The notes: generated by a model from the sequence alone, not told the origin. A stretch of DNA of 64,000 bases from Paenalicyclobacillus macrosporangiidus (GCF_900116805.1 NZ_FPBV01000011.1:1-64000); one strand, 5' to 3'; shown: positions 25,366 to 34,128, counted from the first letter of the stretch. Numbers and translations: made by a program.

Positions 25366-26144
25366 GGGGGCGCGCAAAACCGCCCGTGGGGACCGTGTCC
25401 GCCGGACCCGCTCGGAACGGCGGCGCTACGGCGGCCCGGGGGCGGCGCGCACTGGCCGGGATCGCCGGTTTGGCGGTGCTCGCCGTGGTGTTCGCCGGCG
25501 CCTGGCTCGGCTGGCCGTGGTACGCCACCGCCGCGGCGGCGCTGCTGCTCGGTGCCTATGCCGCCCTCGAATGGTATGAGGCGTACGCCTCCGATCCGAG
25601 GTACATCGCCTTCGTCGCCACCCTGGCCGCCCTGGCCTCGGTGGGGCGGGCGGCGATGCAGGGCATTCCCGGGGTGCAGCCCGCCACCTTCCTCATCCTG
25701 GCCAGCGGGTTCTCCCTTGGCCCCGTCACCGGGGCGGCGGTGGGGGCGTTCACCGCCATCGGATCGAACGTGTTCCTGGGGGAGGGCGGCTGGACCCCGT
25801 GGCAAATGGCCGCCTGGGGATTGGCGGGGGCGTCCGCGGGCTGGCTGCGCCGCCTGTGGCCGCGCCTGACGTGGCGGGCGTTGATCCCGTTCGGGTTCGC
25901 GTGGGGATATCTGTTCGGCTGGATGATGAACACCTGGTCCCTCCTCGGGGACGGCCGCCCGACCTGGACGGCGTATCTCGCGCTGTGCGTTGCCAGCATC
26001 TGGTTCGACACCCTGCACGCGCTGGCGAACGCGGCCTTCGCAGCGGCCGCCGGCCGGCCGACCTTGTCGGTCTTGGAACGGTTTCGCCGCCGGCTCCCGC
26101 AGCCGGCGAGTTCATACAGGTCATCCATGGGAGAGGAGCGATAA
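25362..26144 (+). CDS. ECF transporter S component, probable cobalamin binder
   Basis: A 260-residue membrane protein with about six hydrophobic spans after a basic N terminus. The segment SLGPVTGAAVGAFTAIGSNVFLGEGGWTPWQM is characteristic of cobalamin- and related S components (GxxxGAxxG helix packing). It confers substrate specificity in the importer formed with EcfT and the fused ATPase. The start is GTG 25362, overlapping the ATPase stop. Cobalamin or a precursor is inferred from the riboswitch and the flanking DUF4430 protein, not from a binding motif. Confidence 0.85.
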   Translation: MRGRAKPPVGTVSAGPARNGGATAARGRRALAGIAGLAVLAVVFAGAWLGWPWYATAAAALLLGAYAALEWYEAYASDPRYIAFVATLAALASVGRAAMQGIPGVQPATFLILASGFSLGPVTGAAVGAFTAIGSNVFLGEGGWTPWQMAAWGLAGASAGWLRRLWPRLTWRALIPFGFAWGYLFGWMMNTWSLLGDGRPTWTAYLALCVASIWFDTLHALANAAFAAAAGRPTLSVLERFRRRLPQPASSYRSSMGEER

Positions 26145-26147
26145 TTC

Positions 26148-27422
26148 ATGAAACGCATCACCCAGGCGGCTGCGGCCGCTCTCGTCACCGTATCCACCGG
26201 AGTGCCGGCGGCCCTGGCCGCCACGCCGGGCTCCACCGCGCCCGCATCCGGTACGTCATCGGCGGCATCCACCGCCACGGCGGTGCCCTCCGCCGAGAGC
26301 GCGGCGGCGTCCGCCAGCCAGTGGATGTGGCAGAAGCAGGCCACCAAGATGCCCGACTGGACGGCAATAGCGACGTTCGCAGCGACCGGGAAGCGGCAAG
26401 CCAATGCCGCGCTCGACGCGGAGGTGTCCGGGCTCTCCACCAGCACGGACGCCGCCCGCTTCATCCTCGGGGCGTTGGCCGCCGGGGAGGATCCGCACCA
26501 GACGAAGGCGGGCGACGTGGTCGCCAAGCTGGCCCGCGCCCAGATCACCTCCGGCGAGGACGCCGGGAAGTTCGCCGACAACCTGGACGGGACGGGGACC
26601 GACCTCATCAACGCCCAGGCGTGGGCCATCATCGCCTTGGAGGACGCGGGCGGCGTGTCGTACAACCGTGCCGCGGCCGCCCAGTGGCTGTTGGCGCACC
26701 AAAACGAGGACGGCGGCTTCGGGTACTCGTCGCAGTACAGCAGCAGCGACGCGGATGACACAGCCAGTGCCCTGGTGGCGCTGTCGTCGCTCGGCTACAC
26801 GGCGGACAACCCTGCGGTGGCCAAGGCCATCGCGTTCCTCAAAACCCAGCAGGCGGACGACGGCGGTTTCGTGAACGGCGGCACGACGAGCAACGCGGAC
26901 TCCACCGGCGTCGTGGTGGATGCGCTGGTGAGTCTCGGGATTCATCCGCAGTCCTGGGCCAAACCGGGCGGCACGCCCTTAAGCGCTTTGCTGTCCTTCT
27001 TCGATCCGGCCAGCGGCGGTTTCCGGTACGACAACACGGGCGGCACCTACTCCGGGGTGAGCGGTTATTCGACGCGCGACGCCCTGATTGGTCTCGGCGC
27101 CCTGCAGAGCGGCCGCTCGGTGTACCAGCGGCTGCACTGGCAGCACTTCACCTGGCTGAACAGCTATTGGGCGGCGATTTACCGGGCGGGGGGCGCCTGG
27201 GATCACGGCCAGTGGAAATCGTGGGCGCAGTTGCGGGCAATGGCCGTGGCGGGATCGTACGTGTGGTTGTTGACGCCCGATTGGCAGGCGGTGGTGAAGG
27301 CGCACGGCAAATGGGTGGTCTCGGGCGGCCACAAGGTCTGGGTGCCGTGGAGCGAGCAGTTGGCCGAGCAGGCCCTGCGCGACAGCTTCGGCCTCGACAC
27401 TGTGCACCTGAATCTGTTGTGA
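26148..27422 (+). CDS. Secreted alpha/alpha-toroid protein (intrinsic-factor N-domain-like)
   Basis: A 424-residue exported protein with a signal peptide to about ALAA (residue 24), then helical repeats of the prenyltransferase/squalene-cyclase type. Repeats carry the LLAHQNEDGGFGYS, FLKTQQADDGGFVNG and FFDPASGGFRYD turns. The same alpha6/alpha6 barrel forms the N-terminal domain of intrinsic factor and transcobalamin. The acidic catalytic motif of terpene cyclases is not evident, so binding rather than catalysis is likely. The ATG lies three bases after the S-component stop, so it is co-transcribed. The C-terminal 100 residues are Trp-rich and unassigned. Confidence 0.85.
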   Translation: MKRITQAAAAALVTVSTGVPAALAATPGSTAPASGTSSAASTATAVPSAESAAASASQWMWQKQATKMPDWTAIATFAATGKRQANAALDAEVSGLSTSTDAARFILGALAAGEDPHQTKAGDVVAKLARAQITSGEDAGKFADNLDGTGTDLINAQAWAIIALEDAGGVSYNRAAAAQWLLAHQNEDGGFGYSSQYSSSDADDTASALVALSSLGYTADNPAVAKAIAFLKTQQADDGGFVNGGTTSNADSTGVVVDALVSLGIHPQSWAKPGGTPLSALLSFFDPASGGFRYDNTGGTYSGVSGYSTRDALIGLGALQSGRSVYQRLHWQHFTWLNSYWAAIYRAGGAWDHGQWKSWAQLRAMAVAGSYVWLLTPDWQAVVKAHGKWVVSGGHKVWVPWSEQLAEQALRDSFGLDTVHLNLL

Positions 27423-27552
27423 CGCGCGCACCGACGGCGCTGGCGGATTCCTTGCGGCTTCGCTGCGCCTGACCGGCGGCCGCCGGGCAGAGCCGGGTTT
27501 TGGCGGAGATTGGGCACACTACCTGTGACCGACATCCGACAGGAGGGAGCCC

Positions 27553-28041
27553 ATGCCAAGACCACTGTGGCTGTGCCTGGCGGCCTTCGCGCTTTTGGCG
27601 GCCTGTACGCCGCTGTACGGCGGGCGCCGCGCCGGAGCGTTGTCGGAGGCGCCGTCCGCCTCGGTGCAGGAGGTGCTGCCGCGTTCCATCGCCGGGGCGC
27701 CGGAGACCCTGGCCGTGACGCCGCAATCCCGGCCGCCGGTCATCATGGCGTACCGCACCGGCCGGCTGGTGCACATCCTGTCGCGCCAGCGCTGGCACGG
27801 ACGGACGGTTGACATCTACTATCTTCCATCCGGCAACGTGGTGCACCGGGGGGATCACCTGGAGCTGAGATCGGCCCGGCATGTCCAGCGGATCGCCCGG
27901 GCCGAAGTGCGCCCGGACGGGTCGTGGGAGGCCCGCTGGGATACGGGATCGTACAGCATCCCGCGCCACCACCCGTTTTACCTGTTGGCGCGCGACGACG
28001 CCGGGGAGGCGGGGATTGTCCAGATCAACACGTTCAACTAG
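27553..28041 (+). CDS. Small lipoprotein, unknown
   Basis: A 162-residue protein with a lipoprotein signal and lipobox LLAAC (Cys at about 18). The mature part looks like a small beta-rich domain (VHILSRQRWHGRTVDIYYLPSG and VRPDGSWEARWDTGSY). CAGGAGGGAGCCC precedes the ATG. I do not recognise the family. It lies 130 bases after the B12 operon with no clear terminator between, so it could be the last gene of that operon or independent. Confidence 0.65.
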   Translation: MPRPLWLCLAAFALLAACTPLYGGRRAGALSEAPSASVQEVLPRSIAGAPETLAVTPQSRPPVIMAYRTGRLVHILSRQRWHGRTVDIYYLPSGNVVHRGDHLELRSARHVQRIARAEVRPDGSWEARWDTGSYSIPRHHPFYLLARDDAGEAGIVQINTFN

Positions 28042-28158
28042 CGGGGTGCACGGGGCCACACGGCCACCCACATTCCGCGGAAGGCGCGGCGGCAGGCGGC
28101 CAGTGCGCGGCTTGGGAGGACGCTGCATCCCAAGCGAAGAGGGGACGATCCAGGCGGT

Positions 28159-28180
28159 GGCGGCGCGGTGCCGCGCCGCC
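28159..28180. repeat. Perfect GC palindrome between convergent genes
   Basis: GGCGGCGCGG and CCGCGCCGCC form a perfect 10-bp inverted repeat around TG. There is no T run, so terminator function is uncertain. Confidence 0.5.
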
Positions 28181-28203
28181 TGCGACACCTGGGGGCCGCG
28201 GGA

Positions 28204-29157
28204 CTACTGCACGTGGACGAGGGTGCCGTAGTGCATGTAGCCCCAGGCCACGGCGGCCTTGTCGACGGGCAGCTCCACGCAGCCGAGGCTCTGGGGCGTG
28301 CCGTAGGAGGCGCGGACAAAACCATGCACCGCCTCTCCTCCGTAGAAGTAGCTGACGTAGGGGACGCCGGGATCGGAATAATGTTCTCCCCACGGCGTGA
28401 CCCCGCTCATCGTCTGGGTGCGGTAGCGCAGATAGACGGGGAAGGTCCCGCGGACGGTCGGGCTCTGCGCGATCCCGGCATTGGCGGGTGAGGCCAGCAC
28501 CGTCTTCCCGTTCCACCACACCGTCACCGTCTGGGGAACGCGCGTGTTGACCACGACGAACGTGTACCCGAACGGGTTCTGGTGCTCGGCGAGGGCATCC
28601 TTCAGCAGCGCGTTCCAGGTCTGGGGTCCGACCACGCCGTCGGTGCCGAGGCCCTTCGCTTCCTGGAAAGTCATCACGGCGCCGCGCACCAGGGTGTTGA
28701 ACGACGACTCTTCCCACAGCGCGGTGAGCGCCGGCGGCGTGTTGGGGTAGGCCGGCCGCCACTGGCCTTTCGGCGGGCTTTGCACGGCCCGGTATTCATC
28801 GTCGAGCGTCTGCGGCTCCGGTCCGTCCGGCACCCAGCGCATGGGCAGATAGCCGAGCTCACCCAGCAACTGCTGCAACCGTTCGACCGCGGGACCCTTG
28901 CTCCCTGCCTGCAGCAGCGGCAGGGCCGCGACGGCACCCGGGTTGGGGGATGGATCAGCCGGGTTGCCCGTGTTGCCCTGGTTTCCCGAAGCGCTGTTGT
29001 CCGGTCCGGGCGCGGGGAACGCTCGCGCGTCTGGTGTGGAATTCGCGAGCGGTTTGAGAGCCGAGGGCTGAGCGGTCCGCCAGGGGGCGCACGCATTCAC
29101 GCACAGGGCCGATGCCAAAAGGAGCATCATCACGAAGGATCGCACGAAGGACCGCAT
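28204..29157 (-). CDS. L,D-transpeptidase with peptidoglycan-binding domain
   Basis: A 317-residue exported protein. The N-terminal signal ends near VNAC, a possible lipobox. A Pro/Asn/Gly-rich linker leads to a PG-binding-1 domain (KGPAVERLQQLLGELGYLP, about 90-180) and the YkuD catalytic domain (about 205-317) with HGFVRASYGTPQSLGC, supplying the catalytic His and Cys. It should form 3-3 cross-links or attach proteins in the cell wall or spore cortex. The start is ATG 29157, with GGAGAGGG upstream. It stands alone, downstream of the HxlR gene. Confidence 0.88.
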   Translation of the reverse strand: MRSFVRSFVMMLLLASALCVNACAPWRTAQPSALKPLANSTPDARAFPAPGPDNSASGNQGNTGNPADPSPNPGAVAALPLLQAGSKGPAVERLQQLLGELGYLPMRWVPDGPEPQTLDDEYRAVQSPPKGQWRPAYPNTPPALTALWEESSFNTLVRGAVMTFQEAKGLGTDGVVGPQTWNALLKDALAEHQNPFGYTFVVVNTRVPQTVTVWWNGKTVLASPANAGIAQSPTVRGTFPVYLRYRTQTMSGVTPWGEHYSDPGVPYVSYFYGGEAVHGFVRASYGTPQSLGCVELPVDKAAVAWGYMHYGTLVHVQ

Positions 29158-29312
29158 GCTGTTCGCCCTCTCCGTCGGCGGGTCTGCGGTGCCGCGCCGG
29201 GCACCCAGCCCCCGGATGTCAGACATTGCTACAGTATTATGCGGACACAAGCGTTATGTTCGTGCGAGGATGGAGGATTGGCGGAGAGGGGCGAAAATGG
29301 GGCGCAGGGGGG

Positions 29313-29642
29313 TCAGTCCGGCTTGTGGCCGGGATCCAGCCACGTGTCGGCCCAGCGCTGGACCTCGTCCATCACCGGCCCCAACCCTTTGCCTTTCTCG
29401 GTCAACTCGTATTCGATGCGGACGGGCGTCTCCGGATACACCTTGCGCACCAGGATGCCCGCCGCCTCCAGCTCCTTGAACCGCTCTGCCAACATGCGAT
29501 CGCTCATGTTCGGGATCATCTCGGAGATGTCCTTGAACCGCTTCGGACCGCTCATCAGCGCGCGAATGATGAGGCCTGTCCAACGTTTTCCGAGCAGTTC
29601 GAAGGCGGACTCAAACTTGGGACACATCTGGGGAAACGCCAT
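29313..29642 (-). CDS. HxlR-family transcriptional regulator
   Basis: A 109-residue winged-helix protein. The signature CPKFESAFELLGKRWTGLIIRALMSGPKRFKDI and the wing segment LVRKVYPETPVRIEYELTEKG are classic for HxlR; the early Cys (residue 7) may sense reactive species. AAGGAG precedes the ATG. Its promoter carries a palindrome, so it probably represses itself. The MFS gene just upstream on the same strand is a plausible target. Confidence 0.9.
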   Translation of the reverse strand: MAFPQMCPKFESAFELLGKRWTGLIIRALMSGPKRFKDISEMIPNMSDRMLAERFKELEAAGILVRKVYPETPVRIEYELTEKGKGLGPVMDEVQRWADTWLDPGHKPD

Positions 29643-29663
29643 GGGGCTTCACTCCTTGCTTAC

Positions 29664-29692
29664 AGTGTAGCACAGTAGCTTCACTGAAGTAA
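29664..29692 (-). promoter_or_regulatory. HxlR promoter with internal operator palindrome
   Basis: Minus strand: TTACTT (29692-29687), a 17-base spacer, TACACT (29669-29664). The spacer region holds CTTCACTGAAG (29679-29689), a perfect 5-bp-arm palindrome and a good candidate HxlR site. Confidence 0.6.
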
Positions 29693-29762
29693 GTATTCCC
29701 CACGGATGCCCCATCGTGGTGCGCCATACATTGTGGCAGGGAGGCAGGGCGGCGCGACGGAC

Positions 29763-31028
29763 TCAAGGCGCCGGGCCCGCGTCCGTGGGCCTGGCGTCGC
29801 GCAGTTGCCGGCGCAGCGCGGGGGACCAAACGGGGGCCGCAGCGCACAGGGCGGCGCACAGGCCGAGGATCACAATCAGCCGGCCGGGCGCCACGGCCAG
29901 CCCGATGGCGCCGAACACCAACTGGCCCACCGGCACGACGGCGTTGAACACGGCCGCGACCATGCCCCACACCGCCGCGAGGGATTCCGACGGAATGACC
30001 TGCTGAATGCTGGTGAAAAACGTGATGTTCACCATGCTCATGCAGAATCCGCTGATGCCGAACAGGGCACAGATGACCGCGACGCCGGGGGCAATTCCGG
30101 TGAGTCCCACGCACACACTGGTAACGAGCATGTTGATGATCAGGAGCCTCTGTACTGCAATGCGTCTGGTGACGGACGTGACGAGCAAGCTGCCGACCAA
30201 CTCACCCACGGCCATCGTGGCGTTCACCGCCCCCACCGCCGCTGACCCGCGGTGCAGGGTGTTGGCGATGTACTGCACCAGCAGCAGGTTTTCGACCGCG
30301 ATCACGAAGAAGGTGTACGACAGGATCACCGGCGTCAGGAGGCGCACGAGCGGGAACCGGGCGGCGATGCGCACCCCCTGCGCGATGTCGCGCAGCAGGT
30401 TCATCCCCGTCAGGGGCTTTCGTTCGACCGCAGGTTCCGACACGCGGATGAGCAGCATCGCGGCGACAGCGCACAGGAAGCTGACCGCGTCGATGGCGAA
30501 CGCGGCGGCCGCGCCGAGCAGGCCGATGAGGGTGCCGCCCGCGGCGTAGCCGATGATCTGCGTGATGTTGAGCGCCGTCTGGTTGACGGAATTGGCCTGC
30601 ATCAGGTGATGATCATGGACAATCCGTTTCTGCACCACGATGTACGCGGGCGTGGCGAAGGTGCTGGCTGTCGCCAACAGGAGATTGGCCACAACGAGCA
30701 TCCACGGTGCGGTGTGGTGCGCCGCAGTGGCCGCGGTCAGCGCCGCCAGCAACAGAAAGCGCAGCACGTCGGTGCGGATCACGACCCGGCGCTTGGGCCA
30801 ACGGTTCACCAACACGCCGGACACGGGAGCGATCACCACGTGCGGGACGAATCCCGCCGCCAAGGCCACGGACATCCAGAGCGATGAATTGGTCAGCTCG
30901 TGCATCAGCCAGACGATGGCGATGGTAAACATGCTGTCGCCCAGGCGGGAGATCGCCTGGCCTGCAAAAAATACGGAAAAATCACGATTGCGGAATACGG
31001 CAGGAATCCAACCCTGTTGTCTGTCCAC
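29763..31028 (-). CDS. MFS transporter, exporter type
   Basis: A 12-span major facilitator of about 421 residues, opening FRNRDFSVFFAGQAISRLGDSMFTIAIVW and with the loop 2-3 basic motif VNRWPKRRVVIRTD. It belongs to the same MFS group as the gene at 19820. GTG 31028 is chosen, since AGGAG lies 11 bases upstream; ATG 31073 has no ribosome site and would add a basic leader. The substrate is unknown. It lies 120 bases upstream of the HxlR gene on the same strand, so regulation by HxlR is possible. Confidence 0.85.
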   Translation of the reverse strand: MDRQQGWIPAVFRNRDFSVFFAGQAISRLGDSMFTIAIVWLMHELTNSSLWMSVALAAGFVPHVVIAPVSGVLVNRWPKRRVVIRTDVLRFLLLAALTAATAAHHTAPWMLVVANLLLATASTFATPAYIVVQKRIVHDHHLMQANSVNQTALNITQIIGYAAGGTLIGLLGAAAAFAIDAVSFLCAVAAMLLIRVSEPAVERKPLTGMNLLRDIAQGVRIAARFPLVRLLTPVILSYTFFVIAVENLLLVQYIANTLHRGSAAVGAVNATMAVGELVGSLLVTSVTRRIAVQRLLIINMLVTSVCVGLTGIAPGVAVICALFGISGFCMSMVNITFFTSIQQVIPSESLAAVWGMVAAVFNAVVPVGQLVFGAIGLAVAPGRLIVILGLCAALCAAAPVWSPALRRQLRDARPTDAGPAP

Positions 31029-31142
31029 AGAGGTCAACGCTCCTCGCCACAAAAATTCGCGTTTTCCTCTCATTTCGACAAAGGATGGGAAATTCCTGTT
31101 TCTCCAAGCGTGGAATTGGAAACGAAACCTGGATTTGATGGA

Positions 31143-31601
31143 TCAATGCCCGATCCAAGCGCGGAACAGATCGGTCGTCGGACCGGGCGGAAAGATGATG
31201 TACAACAACAGGAACACCACCAGGCCGCTGGCGGCCGTGATGAACCAGATGGAGGCGGTCCAAGGGCCGATCCGCCGATGCAAGGAGAAGTTCTCGCGGT
31301 ACGCGGCGCGGAGGGTGATGATGCCGAGGATGGCAGCGACGGTGGCCAGTACGGAGTGCACCTGCAGGAACACCTGGTACGGGAGGCGCCAGCGCTCGGG
31401 TCCGCCGAAGGCGGTGTCGCCGATGAGGAGGGTCTTCGCGACGTAGGTCACGAAAAACAGCGCCGCCAGCACCACGCCCGTCAACATCAAGCGGCGGTGC
31501 GCCTCGACGCGGCGGCGCCGGATCTGGAACCAACCGAGGGCCATCGCGACGGCGCTAGCCAGGATGCATGCCTCATTGAAGTACGGCAGAAACAGTTGCA
31601 C
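31143..31601 (-). CDS. DUF420 membrane protein (CtaM-like)
   Basis: A 152-residue protein with four hydrophobic spans and conserved His residues (FLQVHSVLATVAAILG and ENFSLHRRIGPWTASIWF). DUF420 proteins such as Bacillus/Staphylococcus CtaM help mature cytochrome aa3-type oxidases at the membrane. No oxidase gene is in view, so the role here is by family only. The ATG at 31601 follows a GGAGC-containing site. Confidence 0.85.
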   Translation of the reverse strand: MQLFLPYFNEACILASAVAMALGWFQIRRRRVEAHRRLMLTGVVLAALFFVTYVAKTLLIGDTAFGGPERWRLPYQVFLQVHSVLATVAAILGIITLRAAYRENFSLHRRIGPWTASIWFITAASGLVVFLLLYIIFPPGPTTDLFRAWIGH

Positions 31602-31669
31602 GCGGGACGGCTCCTTCCGTGCGGGACGTGTTCACAAGCATTCTAGCAGGAGCCGCGGTCGCAGGCAAA

Positions 31670-31727
31670 TACAAACAGAAGGGCCTGCTGCCCGAAGCCC
31701 GTCACATCGGCCGGTGTGACAGCAGGC
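31670..31727 (-). terminator. Terminator overlapping the CoA-binding gene end
   Basis: GCCTGCTG (31683-31690) pairs with CAGCAGGC (31720-31727). On the minus strand a pyrimidine tract with TGTTTGTATTT follows. The loop contains the stop codon. Confidence 0.45.
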
Positions 31728-32124
31728 GTTGGTGTTCCGACTTGAAGCAGCGGTGCGAGATCACCTGCAGGCCGGCTTGGCGCGCCTTGGCTTCGGCCTT
31801 TGGGCTCTCCACGCCCGGCTGCAGCCAGACGGCCTTCGCTCCCTTGGCGATGGCGTCGTCGACGATGGCCGGCGCTTGGTCGCCGTGCGTGAAGATGTTG
31901 ACGATGTCCACCGGTTCCGGGATGTCCTGAACGGTGCGCACAGCCTTGTGGCCCAGGACGGAGTCCACATTGGGGTTGACGGGGATCACCTGGTACCCCT
32001 GCGACTGTTGGTACATGGCCACCTGATAGCTGGGACGGTCGGGATCGTCGACCAGCCCCACGGAGGCGATGAGGCGGGCGTTGGCCATGAGATCGGCCAG
32101 CGTTTGATTGGATATCGTGCTCAT
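31702..32124 (-). CDS. CoA-binding-domain protein (YccU-like)
   Basis: A 140-residue Rossmann-fold protein of the CoA_binding_2 family. It has SVGLVDDPDRPSYQVAMYQQSQGYQVIPVNPN in the nucleotide-binding half and FTHGDQAPAIVDDAIAKGAKAVWLQPG in the second, as in YccU-type proteins. Relatives bind CoA in the cytosol; the physiological role is unknown. GGAGA precedes ATG 32124. It is a single gene. Confidence 0.88.
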   Translation of the reverse strand: MSTISNQTLADLMANARLIASVGLVDDPDRPSYQVAMYQQSQGYQVIPVNPNVDSVLGHKAVRTVQDIPEPVDIVNIFTHGDQAPAIVDDAIAKGAKAVWLQPGVESPKAEAKARQAGLQVISHRCFKSEHQRLLSHRPM

Positions 32125-32207
32125 GGGTATCTCTCCTTTGCCCGGACATGGTGGACAGCCGCGACGGACCGTCCGTCTGCGCTAGTATGCGCTGGCCAGG
32201 GATGTGA

Positions 32208-32618
32208 TTATGACGACTTTCGGTGGCTCCCGTAGAGGGCTTCGAGCACATAGCGGTGCAGGAAAAACTCCACCGCGCCGAGGGCGAGGGTGATGATGCA
32301 GGCGCGACCGAGGGTCACGTGCGCCGCGGGCCAGAGCCGGGCGACACCCCAGAGGATGGCGGTCATGCCGAAGAAGCCGAGTACCAGCGGCGGCACGTTG
32401 CCAAAGCGTGCGACGAGCGTGGCGTCGCCGATGACGCCGGCCGCGGTGAGGATGATGACGGTGCATGCCGCCGGCACCCAGGACGGGTACAGGTCCGGCC
32501 ACAGGACCGAAGCGGCCGACAGCAACAGGGAGTAGAACACCATCTTGGCCGCCGCGTTCCGCAGGGAGACCCGGACGAGGCGGGACCAGGAGACGGGGGC
32601 AGGGGGATGGACCGGCAT
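32208..32618 (-). CDS. DUF2512 (YndM-like) membrane protein
   Basis: A 136-residue protein with four hydrophobic spans. The central segment VIGDATLVARFGNVPPLVLGFFGM matches the GD...(I/L)xxRFGN signature of the Bacilli DUF2512 family, often found in spore formers. The start is ATG 32618 with GGGAGC upstream; the frame stays open further but without a ribosome site. Function unknown. It is divergent from the cotF-like gene. Confidence 0.78.
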   Translation of the reverse strand: MPVHPPAPVSWSRLVRVSLRNAAAKMVFYSLLLSAASVLWPDLYPSWVPAACTVIILTAAGVIGDATLVARFGNVPPLVLGFFGMTAILWGVARLWPAAHVTLGRACIITLALGAVEFFLHRYVLEALYGSHRKSS

Positions 32619-32852
32619 GGGCACGCTCCCATCGCAGACGACGTGATCCGTCGATCCGCAAGCCCCCGGTGGGGTTGCGCCCGACGGTTTCCCCTTCAAA
32701 GTGTGGACCTCCACCGCGGACGTTATGCCGCGCAGGAGACGGGGATGCCGCTGGGAACGACAGAAACTACCATTGCCGCGGTGCATGAGGGGACGGCGGG
32801 TTGGTGAGGATGACAAACGTTTGAACTCTGCGAGACGAGGAGGCGTGCTCAA

Positions 32853-33407
32853 ATGCCTTTGATGACCCACGAGGCGTGTGAGTTGAACGAACTGCTGATG
32901 AGCTGCGTCAATTCCATCAACTGCATGGGGCTGTTTCTGAGCCAGGTCAAGTGCCAGGAGCTGAAAGGCATTCTGCAGAAGCACATAGCCGCCCACATTC
33001 AGGATTACAACATGAAAGTCGAGTGGGCGACTAAACAGTCGAGCCAGCAGAAGCTGGGTGTGCCGCCGATGCCGCCGGCCACGGCGGGGGGCACGCACAC
33101 CATGGCGCAGCCGGTGACGCCGAATCCGCAGATGACGGCGCTGGATGACCGCTCGATTGCGACGTCGTACCTCTTGACGCTCAAGCGTGCGGGCCGCGAT
33201 TACGCCTGGGCGGCAATGGAGTGCACGGACCCGCAGCTGCGCACCTTCCTGGAGGACGCATTTATGATGTGCTGCCGGCATGCGTTCGAGGTATCACAGT
33301 ACATGATCAAGAAAGGCTACTACCTCACGGAACCGGCCCCGGCGACATACATGCAGCGCCTCGGCCAAGCGTATGCGCCGGTCCGTGAACTGGCGGGGGT
33401 GCACTGA
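32853..33407 (+). CDS. cotF: Spore coat protein, CotF family
   Basis: A 184-residue ferritin-like CotF-family protein. The first helix pair (ELNELLMSCVNSINCMGLFLSQVKCQELKGIL) and a later pair (YLLTLKRAGRDYAWAAMECTDPQLRTFLEDAF, then YMIKKGYYL) flank a Pro/Thr/Gln-rich middle. It has six cysteines, unusually many. Such proteins sit in the spore coat or on stressed cells. GAGGAGGCGTGCTCAA precedes ATG 32853. A hairpin terminator follows at 33443. I could not place a convincing sporulation sigma-factor promoter. Confidence 0.85.
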   Translation: MPLMTHEACELNELLMSCVNSINCMGLFLSQVKCQELKGILQKHIAAHIQDYNMKVEWATKQSSQQKLGVPPMPPATAGGTHTMAQPVTPNPQMTALDDRSIATSYLLTLKRAGRDYAWAAMECTDPQLRTFLEDAFMMCCRHAFEVSQYMIKKGYYLTEPAPATYMQRLGQAYAPVRELAGVH

Positions 33408-33729
33408 GACTCGGCCATCCCGCGTCGGCCTGCGGTGGATACGCGGTCCCCTGGCGCAATGCGGGGGACCGCGCTGCGTCTTTATGGCCTCGAGCGGGAG
33501 GTGTGCAGGTCAAGCCGGTCGCTGGGCATCTGCGGAGAAGCCACCCCCCATGCCACGTATGGGCCCGCGCGGAAAAGATTGTGCGCGGGATTGAGGGGTG
33601 TTTGCATGCGATCGCGATCGGATTATGTTAACAAGCGAACATTGACCTTGATGGACTTTGACACCCATCCGGGGGCGGCGTTACTTTCGAGACGTAAGTG
33701 AATCACAAAACTTCCGGAGGTGTCGCGGG
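33408..33729. other. Intergenic region with a terminator, no gene seen
   Basis: Apart from the hairpin at 33443-33483 it contains GATCGCGATC near 33611 and an AT-richer patch near 33620-33700, probably the promoter region of the SPW gene. No convincing reading frame. Confidence 0.5.
33443..33483 (+). terminator. Terminator after the cotF-like gene
   Basis: GCGGTCCCC (33443-33451) pairs with GGGGACCGC (33464-33472); GCTGCGTCTTT follows. Confidence 0.6.
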
Positions 33730-34101
33730 ATGAAATGGCGGAACGGATTGAATGCCATCATCGGTGTCTGGTTCATCATCGCGCCGTGGGTGCTCGGTTT
33801 CGCTGACGTCACCGGAGCCGTATGGACGAGTGTGGTGTTCGGTGCCATCCAGGTGATTGCCTCCGTGTGGGCGGCCTACGTCAATCGGCCGAACTGGCGC
33901 GTCTGGCAGAACTGGGTCTCGTTCCTCACCGGCCTCTGGTTCATCCTGCAACCCTTCGTGCTGTCCCTGACGGGCAACGAGGGTGAGGCGTGGACGAGCG
34001 TGATCCTCGGCATCGTCACTGCGGTGTTAAACCTGTGGACGATGTGGGAAGGGGAGAAGGAGCACCCGACCCAGGGCGCGGGCGGTAAGGCATCGGCCTG
34101 A
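33730..34101 (+). CDS. SPW-repeat membrane protein
   Basis: A 123-residue protein with four hydrophobic spans arranged as two SPW repeats: LNAIIGVWFIIAPWVLGF (about 6-23) and VSFLTGLWFILQPFVLSL (about 59-76), each followed by a second helix. ATG 33730 is chosen because CGGAGG lies nine bases upstream of it. Function is unknown in the family. A strong terminator follows. Confidence 0.88.
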   Translation: MKWRNGLNAIIGVWFIIAPWVLGFADVTGAVWTSVVFGAIQVIASVWAAYVNRPNWRVWQNWVSFLTGLWFILQPFVLSLTGNEGEAWTSVILGIVTAVLNLWTMWEGEKEHPTQGAGGKASA

Positions 34102-34128
34102 CGTGGAGTGTGTCGCAATGCAGGGCAC

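Noticed and set aside
33435-33701. Small gene between the cotF-like and SPW genes
   Set aside because: The frame has no ribosome site, crosses a terminator hairpin and has no conserved features.
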